64,000 bases of DNA from Faecalicatena sp. (GCA_009774255.1 VSNK01000002.1:1-64000); one strand, 5' to 3'. Counted from the first letter of the stretch, positions 48,067 to 58,456 are shown. A program made the numbers and translations. The notes: generated by a model not told the origin, from the letters alone.

Positions 48067-48897
48067 TCACTTTACATGCTCATGTGTAAACAGATGCTCC
48101 TGGCAATACTCAAAATTCCCATTACATTTGGAACAAAAACGGAATTCCAGTGTCGGATCATCCAGTTCTGTTTTCCCGCATACCGCGCAGCGGTGCATGG
48201 CTCCGCCTGCATATGTCATGTGCGGACGTGCCTGCTTCTTGAACTTCCGCTTCCTTGCCTGCTCCTTCGGTGTGTAAGGCCGTATGTTCCTTCCGGACAG
48301 GAAGAACAGGATAAAATTCAGCAGGGAAGCCACAATGGCTGTCCTCGTCATCCAATTTCCCCTGACCAGGTCATACAGGATATAGGCCACATATACATAT
48401 GCCATCCACTTGATTTTGATGGGCAGTACAAAATACAGCAGAAGCTCCATATCCGGATAGCTTGCCGCAAACGCGAGAAAAATAGACATATTGATATAAT
48501 AGGTGCTGAAAAAGCCCCCGTATCCCACGACACCTATCCCGATGATCAGCGCCAGGAAGAACGCCCCCAGCACGGTAAACAGGATCCCGGAAAAAATATA
48601 GACATTGTAGCGGAATGCCCCCCATGTCCTCTCCAGAGCTGTACCGAGCTGATAATACAGCAGCATCATGATCACGATCGTAAGAGGGCTTCCGCTGGGC
48701 GGCACAAGCACCCAGGAAAAGAGCCGCCAGATCTGTCCCCTTAAAATATATGCGGGTTCCAGCGTCAGCCATACAAGCAGGCCCGGATATAGAAGCGAGA
48801 TCACATATCCGACCACATACCCGCCGATCAGATACATAGTCAGGTTCGGAATCGCATATCTGCCAAATTTTCTTTCTAATTTATCCAACCAGTTCAA
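48067..48897 (-). CDS. Rhomboid-like membrane protein with C-terminal zinc ribbon
   Basis: 276 residues. Six or so membrane segments arranged as in rhomboid/Derlin proteins (GQIWRLFSWVLVPP, LLYYQLGTALERTWG), but without an evident GxSG or catalytic His, so probably not a protease. A basic stretch (about 205-225) is followed by a zinc-ribbon-like end with CAVCG, CSKC and a C/H cluster EYCQEHLFTHEH. The start is a TTG (48897), set by a stop codon two codons upstream and by AGGAGAGG. Related membrane proteins are found in Lachnospiraceae; function unknown. Confidence 0.75.
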   Translation of the reverse strand: MNWLDKLERKFGRYAIPNLTMYLIGGYVVGYVISLLYPGLLVWLTLEPAYILRGQIWRLFSWVLVPPSGSPLTIVIMMLLYYQLGTALERTWGAFRYNVYIFSGILFTVLGAFFLALIIGIGVVGYGGFFSTYYINMSIFLAFAASYPDMELLLYFVLPIKIKWMAYVYVAYILYDLVRGNWMTRTAIVASLLNFILFFLSGRNIRPYTPKEQARKRKFKKQARPHMTYAGGAMHRCAVCGKTELDDPTLEFRFCSKCNGNFEYCQEHLFTHEHVK

Positions 48898-48972
48898 ATG
48901 TCACCCTCTCCTCTTTTTCTTGATCACTGCATTTTTCTTTTTCTTAAAATCTTCTCATACAAATGATGAAAG

Positions 48973-49160
48973 CGTCAAAAGGTATTTTGACACTATGATA
49001 CACGGATTTCTCCGCGCTTCGCGCTTCCAAAATCCTAAAACACCTCAAATCCGCTCATTTTTCTATGAAAACTGTCTGCTTTTCGGTGTTTTTTGCGTTC
49101 CAAATTCATGCTTTTTCATGCAGTCATGAAACGCATGACCTTTTGACACTCGTATCATAC
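48973..49160. repeat. Palindrome-rich AT-rich block between divergent genes
   Basis: GTCAAAAGGT at 48974 is inverted at 49138-49147, and TTTTGACACT occurs directly at both ends (48985 and 49141), each followed by a (C)GTATCATAC or ATGATAC motif. Smaller hairpins include CGCGCTTCGCGC and CATGCTTTTTCATG. No ORF above noise. Together with promoter 49251-49279 it accounts for the 464-bp gap 48898-49361. Confidence 0.6.
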
Positions 49161-49250
49161 AAATGTAATTGTACCGTCAGGAGTCGTTTTTGTCAAATAG
49201 ATGTTATGATTTTTCTGTTAATTTTGTATAAAACTCCCTTACTTTTCCGA

Positions 49251-49279
49251 TTGTCTTTTTTTTGAACATGTCGTATAAT
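49251..49279 (+). promoter_or_regulatory. Promoter of the large activase gene
   Basis: TTGTCT, 17-bp spacer, TATAAT, 82 bp before the start codon. Confidence 0.65.
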
Positions 49280-49361
49280 GTATTTTGTTGTCGATAGATA
49301 ATCAACATTTAATAGGAAGTAACTGTCATAAAATCTTTATAAATAAGGATGTGGTAATTAT

Positions 49362-52300
49362 ATGAATTTAAATGACTTATATAGCTTGGGAATTGATATC
49401 GGTTCAACCACAGTCAAGATCGCGGTGCTAAACAGCAGCCGCGAGGTTCTGTTCTCCGATTATGAGCGGCATTTTGCCAATATTCAGGAGACACTCTCCG
49501 ATCTGCTTGGCCGTGCTTTATACGCTCTGGGCCCCATCCGTGTCTCACCGGTCATTACCGGAAGCGGCGGTCTGACCCTTGCCAGGCATCTCCAGGTGCC
49601 GTTTGTGCAGGAAGTCATCGCAGTTTCTTCCGCGCTGCAGGACTACGCGCCTCAGACAGACGTAGCGATCGAACTGGGCGGAGAAGACGCGAAGATCATT
49701 TATTTTGAAGGCGGAAATGTGGAGCAGCGTATGAACGGTGTCTGTGCCGGAGGTACCGGCTCGTTCATTGACCAGATGGCATCTCTTCTGCAGACGGATG
49801 CTTCCGGACTCAATACCTATGCAAAAAATTATAAAGCACTCTACTCTATCGCGGCCCGCTGCGGTGTATTTGCAAAATCTGACATCCAGCCGCTGATCAA
49901 CGAGGGAGCTTCCAAGGAAGATCTGGCCGCTTCCATTTTTCAGGCAGTGGTGAACCAGACGATCAGCGGGCTGGCCTGCGGGAAGCCGATCCGCGGACAT
50001 GTGGCTTTTCTGGGTGGTCCTCTGCACTTTTTATCCGAGCTGCGGGAAGCGTTTGTCCGGACCTTAAAGCTGGATGACGAGCATACGATTGTTCCGCACA
50101 AGTCCCACCTTTTTGCCGCCATCGGTTCCGCGCTGAACGCGAAGAATGAGGCAAAAGTACCGCTGAGGGAACTGCAGGAACGTCTGGCGGGCAAGATCCA
50201 GATGGAATTCGAAGTGGACCGGATGGAACCGCTCTTTACGTCCACCATGGAATACGAAGCATTTATCAGCCGCCACAACAGGCATCAGGTTCCTGTGAGA
50301 GATCTGGCTTCCTATCACGGAAAGGCTTTCTTAGGGATCGATGCCGGCTCTACCACAACCAAAGCCGCCCTTGTCGGCGAAGACGGGACGCTCTTGTATT
50401 CCTTTTACCACAATAATGAGGGGGATCCCCTTGGCACCACCATCCGGGCCATCAAGGATATCTACCGTCAGCTTCCCGGGGATGTGGAGATCGTCCACTC
50501 CTGCTCTACCGGCTATGGAGAAGCGCTGATCAAGGCCGCTCTCCTTCTGGATGAAGGCGAGGTTGAGACTGTGTCCCACTACTATGCCGCATCATATTTC
50601 GAGCCGGATGTGGACTGCATTCTGGACATCGGCGGCCAGGACATGAAATGCATCAAGATCAAAAATCAGACCGTGGACAGCGTCCAGCTCAACGAGGCCT
50701 GCTCTTCCGGCTGCGGCTCTTTTATTGAGACCTTTGCGAAATCCCTGAATTATACCGTAGAAGATTTCGCACATGAAGCCTTATATGCGCGCAACCCTAT
50801 TGACCTGGGAACCCGCTGTACCGTATTCATGAATTCCAAGGTAAAGCAGGCTCAGAAGGAAGGGGCTGCGGTGGCGGATATTTCCGCGGGGCTTGCCTAT
50901 TCCGTGATCAAGAACGCCCTGTTCAAGGTCATCAAGGTATCGGATGCGTCCGAACTGGGAGAGCATATCGTCGTACAGGGCGGAACTTTCTACAACAACG
51001 CCGTCCTGCGCAGCTTCGAGAAGATCGCGAACTGCGAGGCCATCCGGCCGGATATCGCCGGAATCATGGGAGCTTTCGGCGCCGCTCTGATCGCCCGGGA
51101 GCGTTATACGGAATGCGAAGGAACGACCATGCTCTCTATTGAGGACATCAACGCCCTGGAATACTCCACCACGATGACTAAGTGTAAGGGCTGTACCAAC
51201 AACTGCCGGCTGACTGTCAGCCATTTCAGCGGCGGAAGGCGTTTTATCACCGGGAATCGCTGCGAGCGGGGACTGGGCAAGGAAAAATCTGTCAACCAGG
51301 TGCCCAATCTGTTCGATTATAAGATGAAGCGCTATTTCGGCTATACCCCGCTGAAAAGGGAAGAAGCCTTCCGGGGTTCCATCGGGATTCCGCGTGTGCT
51401 GAATATTTATGAGAATTATCCCTTCTGGTTTACATTCTTTACAAAACTGAAGTTCCGGGTAGTACTCTCCCCGGCTTCTACCAGAAAAATTTATGAATTG
51501 GGGATCGAATCCATCCCCAGCGAATCCGAATGTTATCCGGCAAAGCTGGCCCACGGGCATATACAGTGGCTGATCAACGAAGGCGTGAGACATATTTTCT
51601 ACCCTTCGATCCCCTATGAGAGGAAGGAATTCGAGGATGCCAACAACCATTACAACTGCCCCATTGTCACCTCCTATCCGGAGAATATTAAGAACAATAT
51701 GGACCCCATCGTAAAGGGCGAGGTTGATTTTATCCACCCGTTCTTAAGCTTCCGGAGCGAAGAAACCATCTCTCTCCGGCTGACGGAAGAGCTTTCCCAA
51801 AAGTTCTCGATCTCCGCCGAGGAGATCCGTACTGCCGTACATGAGGCATGGACCGAGCTGGCGGCGTGCCGTGAGGATATGCGCAGAAAAGGGGAAGAGA
51901 CGATTCAGTTTCTGAATGACACCGGGAACCGCGGCATCGTACTTGCCGGACGCCCCTATCACATTGACCCGGAGGTCAACCACGGTCTGCCTGAGCTGAT
52001 TACATCCTACAATATCGCGGTTCTGACCGAGGACTCCGTGTCCCACCTGCATCCGGTAGAGCGCCCTCTCAACGTGATGGACCAGTGGATGTACCATTCC
52101 CGTCTGTATGCGGCGGCAAATTATGTAAAGACGGTGGATAATCTGGATCTCATTCAGTTAAATTCCTTCGGATGCGGCCTGGATGCGGTCACCACGGATC
52201 AGGTGGCGGAAATTCTCACCAGCTCCGATAAGATCTATACCACACTCAAGATCGATGAGGTGAATAACCTTGGGGCTGCCCGGATCCGTGTACGCTCCCT

Positions 52301-53690
52301 GCTGGCAGCGATCCGTGTGCGGGAACAGCGGAATGCGAAGCGGAATATCTGTCCGGCCTCCATTGAGAAGATTCCTTTCACAAAGGAGATGCGCAGGACC
52401 TATACCATCCTCTGCCCCCAGATGTCGCCGATCCATTTTGAACTGCTCGAGCCAGCTTTTCAGGCCTCAGGCTACAAGATCGAGGTTCTTCCGAATGACA
52501 ACAAGCAGGCCGTGGACGTGGGATTAAAATATGTAAACAACGACGCCTGCTATCCTTCTCTGATGGTAGTCGGGCAGATCATGGACGCGATTTTATCCGG
52601 TAAATATGATACCAGCCATCTGGCGGTGATTATTACTCAGACCGGGGGCGGCTGCCGTGCCTCCAATTACATCGGATTTATCCGCAGGGCGCTGAAAAAG
52701 GCCGGCTATTCTCATATCCCGGTGATCTCTCTGAACTTAAGCGGCCTGGAGGAAAACCCGGGATTTAAGCTGACGCCGATCCTGATACTGCGCGGAATCT
52801 ACAGTCTCGTACTTGGAGATATTTTTATGAAATGTGTGTACCGGATACGCCCTTACGAGGCCGTACCTGGAAGCACAAATGCCATGCACCGGAAATGGGT
52901 GGAGATCTGCAGGCAATTCCTGTCCCACGGATATCCTTCCCGAAGCGGGTTCAAAAAGCTCTGCCGGGATATCATTCAGGATTTTGACAATCTGGAGCTT
53001 CAGGATATCCGGAAACCAAAGGTCGGCGTCGTGGGAGAGATCCTTGTAAAATTTCTTCCCGCCGCAAACAATTACCTGGTGGAGTTGCTGGAAAGCGAAG
53101 GTGCGGAGGCAGTCGTCCCGGATCTTCTGGATTTCCTGATGTACTGCTTCTACAATCAGAATTTCAAGGTATCCCATTTAGGACTGGAGAAATCCAAGGC
53201 CACCCTCGGAAATCTTGGAATCAAGGTGCTGGAATGGTTCCGCGCCCCCGCCACAAAGGCATTTCAGGCAAGTAGGCATTTTGATCCTCCCACACCGATC
53301 GAGAAGCTGGCAGAAATGGCTTCCGGAATCGTCTCCCTGGGAAATCAGACCGGAGAAGGCTGGTTCCTGACCGGAGAAATGCTGGAACTGATACATAGCG
53401 GTACGGAAAACATCGTATGTACCCAGCCCTTTGCCTGCCTGCCAAACCATGTGGTCGGAAAAGGAGTCATCAAGGAATTACGCAGGCTCTATCCCCAGTC
53501 CAATGTGGTCGCCATTGATTTTGACCCGGGGGCAAGCGAAGTCAACCAGCTCAACCGGATTAAGCTGATGCTCTCTACGGCAAATAAAAATTTAGAGATC
53601 GACTCAGAAAAGCTCGGCGAAAAAAACAGGCTTGCGGAAGAAAGTGAGCTCTCTGCTTTCCCATTACAAAAAAACTACGGAAGCCTCTGA
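49362..53690 (+). CDS. Large 2-hydroxyacyl-CoA dehydratase activase-like protein
   Basis: 1442 residues. Two ASKHA ATPase domains in tandem: [14 protein letters not shown] (9-22) with GGEDAKI and [10 protein letters not shown], and [14 protein letters not shown] (about 325) with [11 protein letters not shown] and CSSGCGSF; these carry the Cys that would hold a shared 4Fe-4S cluster. A Cys-rich segment [10 protein letters not shown] near 606 leads to a DUF2229 activase domain and a C-terminal part resembling dehydratase subunits ([14 protein letters not shown]). Such fused proteins are widespread in Clostridia, but their substrate is unknown. Monocistronic, with its own promoter and a strong terminator; no acyl-CoA genes are adjacent. 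Confidence 0.9.
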   Translation: MNLNDLYSLGIDIGSTTVKIAVLNSSREVLFSDYERHFANIQETLSDLLGRALYALGPIRVSPVITGSGGLTLARHLQVPFVQEVIAVSSALQDYAPQTDVAIELGGEDAKIIYFEGGNVEQRMNGVCAGGTGSFIDQMASLLQTDASGLNTYAKNYKALYSIAARCGVFAKSDIQPLINEGASKEDLAASIFQAVVNQTISGLACGKPIRGHVAFLGGPLHFLSELREAFVRTLKLDDEHTIVPHKSHLFAAIGSALNAKNEAKVPLRELQERLAGKIQMEFEVDRMEPLFTSTMEYEAFISRHNRHQVPVRDLASYHGKAFLGIDAGSTTTKAALVGEDGTLLYSFYHNNEGDPLGTTIRAIKDIYRQLPGDVEIVHSCSTGYGEALIKAALLLDEGEVETVSHYYAASYFEPDVDCILDIGGQDMKCIKIKNQTVDSVQLNEACSSGCGSFIETFAKSLNYTVEDFAHEALYARNPIDLGTRCTVFMNSKVKQAQKEGAAVADISAGLAYSVIKNALFKVIKVSDASELGEHIVVQGGTFYNNAVLRSFEKIANCEAIRPDIAGIMGAFGAALIARERYTECEGTTMLSIEDINALEYSTTMTKCKGCTNNCRLTVSHFSGGRRFITGNRCERGLGKEKSVNQVPNLFDYKMKRYFGYTPLKREEAFRGSIGIPRVLNIYENYPFWFTFFTKLKFRVVLSPASTRKIYELGIESIPSESECYPAKLAHGHIQWLINEGVRHIFYPSIPYERKEFEDANNHYNCPIVTSYPENIKNNMDPIVKGEVDFIHPFLSFRSEETISLRLTEELSQKFSISAEEIRTAVHEAWTELAACREDMRRKGEETIQFLNDTGNRGIVLAGRPYHIDPEVNHGLPELITSYNIAVLTEDSVSHLHPVERPLNVMDQWMYHSRLYAAANYVKTVDNLDLIQLNSFGCGLDAVTTDQVAEILTSSDKIYTTLKIDEVNNLGAARIRVRSLLAAIRVREQRNAKRNICPASIEKIPFTKEMRRTYTILCPQMSPIHFELLEPAFQASGYKIEVLPNDNKQAVDVGLKYVNNDACYPSLMVVGQIMDAILSGKYDTSHLAVIITQTGGGCRASNYIGFIRRALKKAGYSHIPVISLNLSGLEENPGFKLTPILILRGIYSLVLGDIFMKCVYRIRPYEAVPGSTNAMHRKWVEICRQFLSHGYPSRSGFKKLCRDIIQDFDNLELQDIRKPKVGVVGEILVKFLPAANNYLVELLESEGAEAVVPDLLDFLMYCFYNQNFKVSHLGLEKSKATLGNLGIKVLEWFRAPATKAFQASRHFDPPTPIEKLAEMASGIVSLGNQTGEGWFLTGEMLELIHSGTENIVCTQPFACLPNHVVGKGVIKELRRLYPQSNVVAIDFDPGASEVNQLNRIKLMLSTANKNLEIDSEKLGEKNRLAEESELSAFPLQKNYGSL

Positions 53691-53720
53691 TATGCAAAAC
53701 ATAAAAATCGTAATATAAAT

Positions 53721-53755
53721 AAAAAAGCATCTATAAGTACTATAGATGCTTTTTT
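53721..53755. terminator. Bidirectional terminator after the activase gene
   Basis: AAAAAAGCATCTATA, 5-nt loop, TATAGATGCTTTTTT: perfect stem with A and T tracts on either side, serving the activase gene and the convergent greA. Confidence 0.9.
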
Positions 53756-53796
53756 GTTACGCCCGCCCGGCTCCGGCCCTTTTCTGCCGCCGCCAG

Positions 53797-53826
53797 ATAT
53801 ATGATTTGCCCGTCAAAAGTCCGTTT
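53797..53826. repeat. Fragment of the 1-175 inverted-repeat element
   Basis: Read on the minus strand, CTTTTGACGGGC, one base, AATCATATAT matches the right end of the element at 5-170, and the adjoining AACGGA matches its left-end flank AATGGA with one change. It abuts the greA stop codon. Confidence 0.65.
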
Positions 53827-54330
53827 TCAAAAACTGCGTATATGATCTTCTTCCTCTTCCTGGGTGTTCTCGATCCTCTTGATAACCGCATAATATCCAT
53901 AATCGTCGCTTACCTTGATATAAACCCTGTCATTGACCTTATGCCCGATGATCGCTTTTCCCATGGGTGACTCGATACTGATCAGCCCGTTTAGAGAACT
54001 GCCCCGGATGGAGGTAACCAGTCTGTAGACTTCTGTCTCATCATCCTCTTCGATATAAAGCTCCACCGTATTATTGATTCCAACCTCATCCTCTTTTGAA
54101 CTGTCGTCTATGATGACCGCATTTTTCAGCATCCGTTCCAGATACCGGATCCTGCTCTCATTCTGATTCTTATCCTTCTTTGCCGCATGGTACTCAAAGT
54201 TCTCACTCAGATCGCCGTGCGCCCGGGCTTCCTTTACCGCTTCAATGGCTTCCTTTCTCACCACAAGCTTTCGGTGCTCTATCTCCTCCTTGATTTTCTC
54301 CACATCACTTTTTGTCAGTCTGTCCTTCAT
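53827..54330 (-). CDS. greA: Transcription elongation factor GreA
   Basis: Rescues backtracked RNA polymerase by stimulating transcript cleavage. 167 residues: N-terminal coiled coil with the acidic tip GDLSENFEYHAAKKD, and C-terminal FKBP-like domain with ESPMGKAIIGHKVND. Slightly longer acidic tail (EEEEDHIRSF) than usual. GGAG before the ATG, promoter at 54377-54405. Confidence 0.93.
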   Translation of the reverse strand: MKDRLTKSDVEKIKEEIEHRKLVVRKEAIEAVKEARAHGDLSENFEYHAAKKDKNQNESRIRYLERMLKNAVIIDDSSKEDEVGINNTVELYIEEDDETEVYRLVTSIRGSSLNGLISIESPMGKAIIGHKVNDRVYIKVSDDYGYYAVIKRIENTQEEEEDHIRSF

Positions 54331-54376
54331 TTTTTCTCCATTCCAAATCTATAAAATATAATCAATATGGAGATAG

Positions 54377-54405
54377 ATTTTACAGGACAACACATAAATT
54401 GTCAA
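54377..54405 (-). promoter_or_regulatory. Sigma-A promoter of greA
   Basis: TTGACA, 17-bp spacer, TAAAAT on the minus strand, 46 bp before the greA start. Confidence 0.8.
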
Positions 54406-54528
54406 GCACTGTTTTCCCTGAGAGTTTCTCTTTGTCACGATATCCTTTTCCGGGTAAAAATTTATGTATAAAATTCCTGTATCAGGGACATTCTGATTTT
54501 ATATGGTTCACAATTTATTCACAAATTA

Positions 54529-54555
54529 TTAGCACTCTCTTGTTGACAGTGCTAA
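54529..54555. promoter_or_regulatory. CIRCE element (HrcA operator) of hsp20
   Basis: TTAGCACTC, 9 bp, CAGTGCTAA; only one base off the consensus TTAGCACTC-N9-GAGTGCTAA. It overlaps the -35 box of the hsp20 promoter, so bound HrcA would block polymerase. Confidence 0.93.
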
Positions 54556-54571
54556 TAATTTGTGCTATAGT
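54543..54571 (+). promoter_or_regulatory. Sigma-A promoter of hsp20
   Basis: Perfect -35 TTGACA, 17-bp spacer, TATAGT; 47 bp before the start codon. The -35 lies inside the CIRCE palindrome. Confidence 0.9.
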
Positions 54572-54618
54572 TTCTATAGCACAAAGATAACAATAGTTTT
54601 CAAATGGAGGTATGACAT

Positions 54619-55038
54619 ATGTTATTATCAAACAGAAATTTTATAAACAGCTTTTTTAACGATCCGTTTTTTGAAAGGCCTTTTGAAAATACCACATCAC
54701 AGATCATGAAGACAGATATACACGAAAACGATGCAAACTACGTGGTAGAGATGGAACTTCCCGGATATAAAAAGGAAGATATCAAAGCCGATCTGAAAGA
54801 CGGATATCTCACCATCACTGCATCAAAAAACGAATCAAAAGAAGAACACGATACCAAAGGAAAATGCATCCGCAAAGAACGCTATACCGGTTCCTGCAAC
54901 CGCAGCTTTTATGTCGGAAAGGAACTTACACAGGAAGATATTAAAGCTGCCTTCTCCGATGGCATCCTGCGCCTTAACATTCCAAAGGAAGTTCCGAAGG
55001 CCATCGAGGAACAGCCAAAATATATCGCAATCGAATGA
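54619..55038 (+). CDS. hsp20: Small heat-shock protein, Hsp20 family
   Basis: ATP-independent chaperone of 139 residues. Short N-terminal region with FNDPFFERPF, alpha-crystallin domain (about 32-130: VVEMELPGYKKEDI, DGYLTITASK, GILRLNIPKE) and a C-terminal tail. GGAGG precedes the ATG. Single gene under CIRCE/HrcA control with its own terminator. Clostridial homologues are often called hsp18. Confidence 0.95.
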   Translation: MLLSNRNFINSFFNDPFFERPFENTTSQIMKTDIHENDANYVVEMELPGYKKEDIKADLKDGYLTITASKNESKEEHDTKGKCIRKERYTGSCNRSFYVGKELTQEDIKAAFSDGILRLNIPKEVPKAIEEQPKYIAIE

Positions 55039-55150
55039 TACTCACGGCCGTGAGTATTGCGCCAGCCGCAGCCGCAAGGCGGCAGATTTCCTTATGCGGC
55101 TGTGTGCATCACATAATATTGAGCGGCAGATTTATCTGGCGCTCAGTATA
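55038..55150. repeat. Hairpin-rich intergenic repeat, copy C2
   Basis: Contains the palindrome ACTCACGGCCGTGAGT, a GCCGC-rich hairpin (AGCCGC...GCGGCT), and TATTGAGCGGCAGAT...ATCTGGCGCTCAGTA. The last 21 bp (55129-55149) are identical to 18517-18537. Confidence 0.65.
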
Positions 55151-55155
55151 TAAAT

Positions 55156-55192
55156 GCCGATACGGGTCTTACATCCGTATCGGCTCTTTTTT
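55156..55192 (+). terminator. Terminator of hsp20
   Basis: GCCGATACGG, 9-nt loop, CCGTATCGGC, then TCTTTTTT. Confidence 0.92.
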
Positions 55193-55232
55193 GCACATCT
55201 CTCATCATACTTTATCTTTTTAGTATGTATTC

Positions 55233-55868
55233 TTACTTTTCTACTCCGGCATTCTTGTAATAGTCATCGAACATCGCGTTAACTGCATCGTGTGTATCGT
55301 GGCTGATACTCGGAAGTGACTTGCCCCATGCCGCAGTTGCCTGATCAAATCCCTTTTCCACAGCGTCCTGCATCTTCTTCATCATAGCAGTATCGTCACC
55401 TGCAATAGCCTTAGCCATATCGAAGATTCTCTGAGATGTCTGCTTCACTCCCCAATATCCGTCCTCGGAGATCGCCTGCTGAGCTTCTGCCTTTGTCTTC
55501 GCGTCTACAGTAAAGTTACCGCTTGCGATCTGACGCCAGAAGGCATCGCTGCCTGCCGTAAGTCCTGTGATTCCCTGCTTGTTGAATGTCTGCATCATCA
55601 TATTGGTGAAGCGTGACATCTGGTTGTCCATGTCTGACTTCAGGCTTTCTACCAGAGCCGCCCTGTCAGCATCACTCATCTTCGTCGTTACTTTCGTGTC
55701 AGCGCTGAATTCTACACGGTCAGTATTGGGAGCTGCCGCACTCACTGCCGCGGAATCTGCCGAACCATCCTTCTCGGAAGCAAGCCTGGAAGCTGCGGCC
55801 GCATTAGCTACATTAGCTGCATTGGTATTGGCAACATTATTATACAAATAGTCATTACTGATTTTCAC
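55233..55868 (-). CDS. Ala-rich protein of unknown function
   Basis: 211 residues, not recognised. N-terminal 60 residues are Ala/Asn/Ser-rich and look disordered (NVANTNAANVANAAAAS); the rest is helical (ADRAALVESLKSDMDNQMSRF, KKMQDAVEKGFDQATAAWGKSL). No signal peptide or membrane segment, no Cys. The start was placed at a GTG (55868) with AGGAGG 7 bases upstream; an in-frame ATG lies upstream of that site. Single gene; the style resembles cytoplasmic or self-exported flagellar-type proteins, but there is no flagellar gene in the window. Confidence 0.8.
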   Translation of the reverse strand: MKISNDYLYNNVANTNAANVANAAAASRLASEKDGSADSAAVSAAAPNTDRVEFSADTKVTTKMSDADRAALVESLKSDMDNQMSRFTNMMMQTFNKQGITGLTAGSDAFWRQIASGNFTVDAKTKAEAQQAISEDGYWGVKQTSQRIFDMAKAIAGDDTAMMKKMQDAVEKGFDQATAAWGKSLPSISHDTHDAVNAMFDDYYKNAGVEK

Positions 55869-55970
55869 TTCATTTCCTCCTTTTCTTTTCATTAGGAAAA
55901 CCAATTAACATCCCTCTGTACAATATATCGGCGTGAAGCCCCGAAAGTTAAGCAAAATATGGTATTTTGA

Positions 55971-58391
55971 CTAAATCCTTCCGTTTCCCCAGAAAGTTTT
56001 CAATTTCTCATCCAGCGTCTCTAGTCTGCACTTTTGTATCCCCTTCCATTCTCTTGGGAAAGTCTCCTGATACTGCCGTCCCAGAAACCGTTCATCCAGC
56101 AGAAGGATCACCCCCTGATCTTCCTCCGTACGAATCACCCGTCCGGCAGACTGCAGTACTTTATTCATACCGGGATACAGGTATGAATAATCAAAACCGG
56201 ACAGCTTTCTCCTGTCAAAGTAAGAACGCAGGATCTCACGGTCATTGCACACCTGGGGAAGACCTGTCCCCACGATCACTGCTCCGATCAGCCGGTCCTT
56301 TGTCAGATCAATCCCCTCTGAAAAGATCCCTCCCATCACACAGAAGCCTGCGAGAGAGCCCTCTCTCTCTTCCTCAAAGTTCTCCAGAAAGATCTCCCTT
56401 GCCTCTTCTCCCATCCGCTGTGTCTGGATGATACATTCGATTTCCTCTTCCGCCTCCATCTCTGTCTGAAAGAATTCATATACGTCTTCCAAAAAACGAT
56501 AAGATGGAAAGAAGATCATATAATTGCCCTTTTTCGCTCGGATGGTCCGCAGGATATACCGCGCAATCTTCTGATACATTCCCTTTCCGCGCATGGTATA
56601 CCTCGTACTGACATCCGTCGCCAGAAGAATCAACCTGTTCTCTGCGGGAAAGTGAGACTCTGCATAGACTGCATAATCCTCCTTTTCCACACTCAGCAGC
56701 TTTTTATAATATTGGATCGGAAGTAATGTAGCAGAAAAGAATATCGTACTGTTTCCCTGTTCCAGATAAGCCTGCAGATTCACCGAAGGATTTACACAGA
56801 GCAGCTTCAGCCTGAACCGTCCCTGCCGTTCCAGCTCCGCATACACTGTATAGTTATCATCCAATATATCATAAATGTTCAGGAAATCCCTCACCTGAAA
56901 ATAAAACTCCAGAACTTCCTCCCTCTTATCCGGATCCCGGCATTCCTCCAGATAGTGCTCCAGCTCTCCAAACACATTCATCAATTTCAGCGAAATATGA
57001 GCTACACTGTCCACGACCTGATATCCGCTGACTTCACACTCGGATCTGTCTGCCGTATTCAGTATCATATAATCTTCACACTCCCGCTTCATCTCCAGAA
57101 GCTGCCGGTTGCACTCTTCCAGCCGTTTCGCCAGCTTCGGATCTTCTGTCTTCACGAGCCTCCTGATTCTTAAAATATCTTCTTTATAAATCTCGGCACT
57201 GTACATTTCCCGTCCGCGTTCCACCAGGTTATGTGCCTCATCCACCAGAAACAGATAGCCCCCCTTGTTCCCCTCTGAGAAAAAACGTTTTAGATGCGCA
57301 TTCGGATCAAACACATAATTATAATCACAGATCACGGCATCTACCCAGATCGATACATCCAGTGACATTTCGAAAGGACATACCCGATATCTCTCCGCCT
57401 GCGCTTCGAGTACACTTCTCGTCAGCTCACAGCCTTTCGTGATCAGATCGAACACTGCGTCATTGACCCGGTCAAAATGCCCTTTTGCATAGGGACACGC
57501 ATCCGGGTTGCACTCTGTATTCTCGCAAAAACAGATTTTTTCCTTTGCGGTCAGCGTGATCGTCTTAAAAAGAAGCCCCTGGCTCCGCAGCGTCTGAAAC
57601 GCCTGCTCCGCCACCGTCCGGGTGATAGTCTTCGCCGTGAGATAGAAGATCTTCTCTCCCAGATCCTCTCCTATAGCCCGCACCGCCGGAAAAACGGTTG
57701 CCATCGTCTTTCCCACTCCGGTAGGCGCCTGGATGAACAGCTTTTTCCGGCGCAAGATCGTGCGGTATACGGCGGCCGCCAGCTCCCTCTGGCCCTCGCG
57801 GTAAGGAAACGGAAATTCCGTCCTGCGGATAGATTCCTTTCGCTTATTTCTCCATTCGATCTGAAATCCTGCCCACTTTTCATAGGCATGGATCAGCTCG
57901 CCAAACCATAGTTTTAGCTCCTCACAGCGATATGACTGCCGAAATCGTTTGATCTCCTCCGTTTCCAGATTGCAGTAGGTCATCTGTACATCTATCTCTT
58001 CCATCGTGTTCTGGGAAGCATACATGTATGCATAGCACTTCGCCTGAGCCAGATGGATGCCCGCAGGCTCTCTGACCTGTTCCAGATCCCGCAGGACTCC
58101 CTTGATCTCGTCAATGACTGTCCGGCCTTCTTCCACAAAGATGCCGTCTGCGCGTCCTTCCACCTGAAGAATGAAACCATCGCAGGGACACTGTTGCTTT
58201 AACGGAACTTCCGCACGATAACCGGAACCCATCCGCTTCTGGAGCTTGCGGTGGATTCTGCTTCCCTGCTGCATGGCATCCCGTTCCATACCGCCTGTAG
58301 TTCGATTGTCAATATCCCCCTCGCGAAGAATGAACTCCACAAGATTCCGGACCGAAATTTTAATCACCTGTTCTGCTTCCATTTTTCCCAT
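55971..58391 (-). CDS. XPD/DinG-type helicase with N-terminal Cas4-like nuclease domain
   Basis: 806 residues. Residues 1 to about 170: PD-(D/E)XK nuclease fold of the Cas4/RecB type (GSRIHRKLQKR, VEGRADGIF near 76, VIDEIKG). Then a superfamily-2 helicase: Walker A QAPTGVGKT near 226, an iron-sulfur insert with four Cys in CFCENTECNPDACPY (about 285-300), DEAH box LVDEAHNL near 384, and motif VI QSAGRVIR near the end. Expected to unwind and process DNA in repair. Start 58391 or 58382. No cas genes nearby. This fusion is known in Clostridia. Confidence 0.9.
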   Translation of the reverse strand: MGKMEAEQVIKISVRNLVEFILREGDIDNRTTGGMERDAMQQGSRIHRKLQKRMGSGYRAEVPLKQQCPCDGFILQVEGRADGIFVEEGRTVIDEIKGVLRDLEQVREPAGIHLAQAKCYAYMYASQNTMEEIDVQMTYCNLETEEIKRFRQSYRCEELKLWFGELIHAYEKWAGFQIEWRNKRKESIRRTEFPFPYREGQRELAAAVYRTILRRKKLFIQAPTGVGKTMATVFPAVRAIGEDLGEKIFYLTAKTITRTVAEQAFQTLRSQGLLFKTITLTAKEKICFCENTECNPDACPYAKGHFDRVNDAVFDLITKGCELTRSVLEAQAERYRVCPFEMSLDVSIWVDAVICDYNYVFDPNAHLKRFFSEGNKGGYLFLVDEAHNLVERGREMYSAEIYKEDILRIRRLVKTEDPKLAKRLEECNRQLLEMKRECEDYMILNTADRSECEVSGYQVVDSVAHISLKLMNVFGELEHYLEECRDPDKREEVLEFYFQVRDFLNIYDILDDNYTVYAELERQGRFRLKLLCVNPSVNLQAYLEQGNSTIFFSATLLPIQYYKKLLSVEKEDYAVYAESHFPAENRLILLATDVSTRYTMRGKGMYQKIARYILRTIRAKKGNYMIFFPSYRFLEDVYEFFQTEMEAEEEIECIIQTQRMGEEAREIFLENFEEEREGSLAGFCVMGGIFSEGIDLTKDRLIGAVIVGTGLPQVCNDREILRSYFDRRKLSGFDYSYLYPGMNKVLQSAGRVIRTEEDQGVILLLDERFLGRQYQETFPREWKGIQKCRLETLDEKLKTFWGNGRI

Positions 58392-58456
58392 CTTTCCAGT
58401 TGCTTGTTGCAGGTGACACCTTTACCATGCATACCCTGCAACTCACGCCGCCATTT

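Noticed and set aside
49065..49265. 66-codon plus-strand frame in the palindrome block
   Set aside because: No RBS, hydrophobic low-complexity translation of repeat DNA.
55971..58391. CRISPR-associated Cas4
   Set aside because: The Cas4-like fold is the N-terminal domain of an XPD-type helicase, and there is no repeat array or other cas gene.
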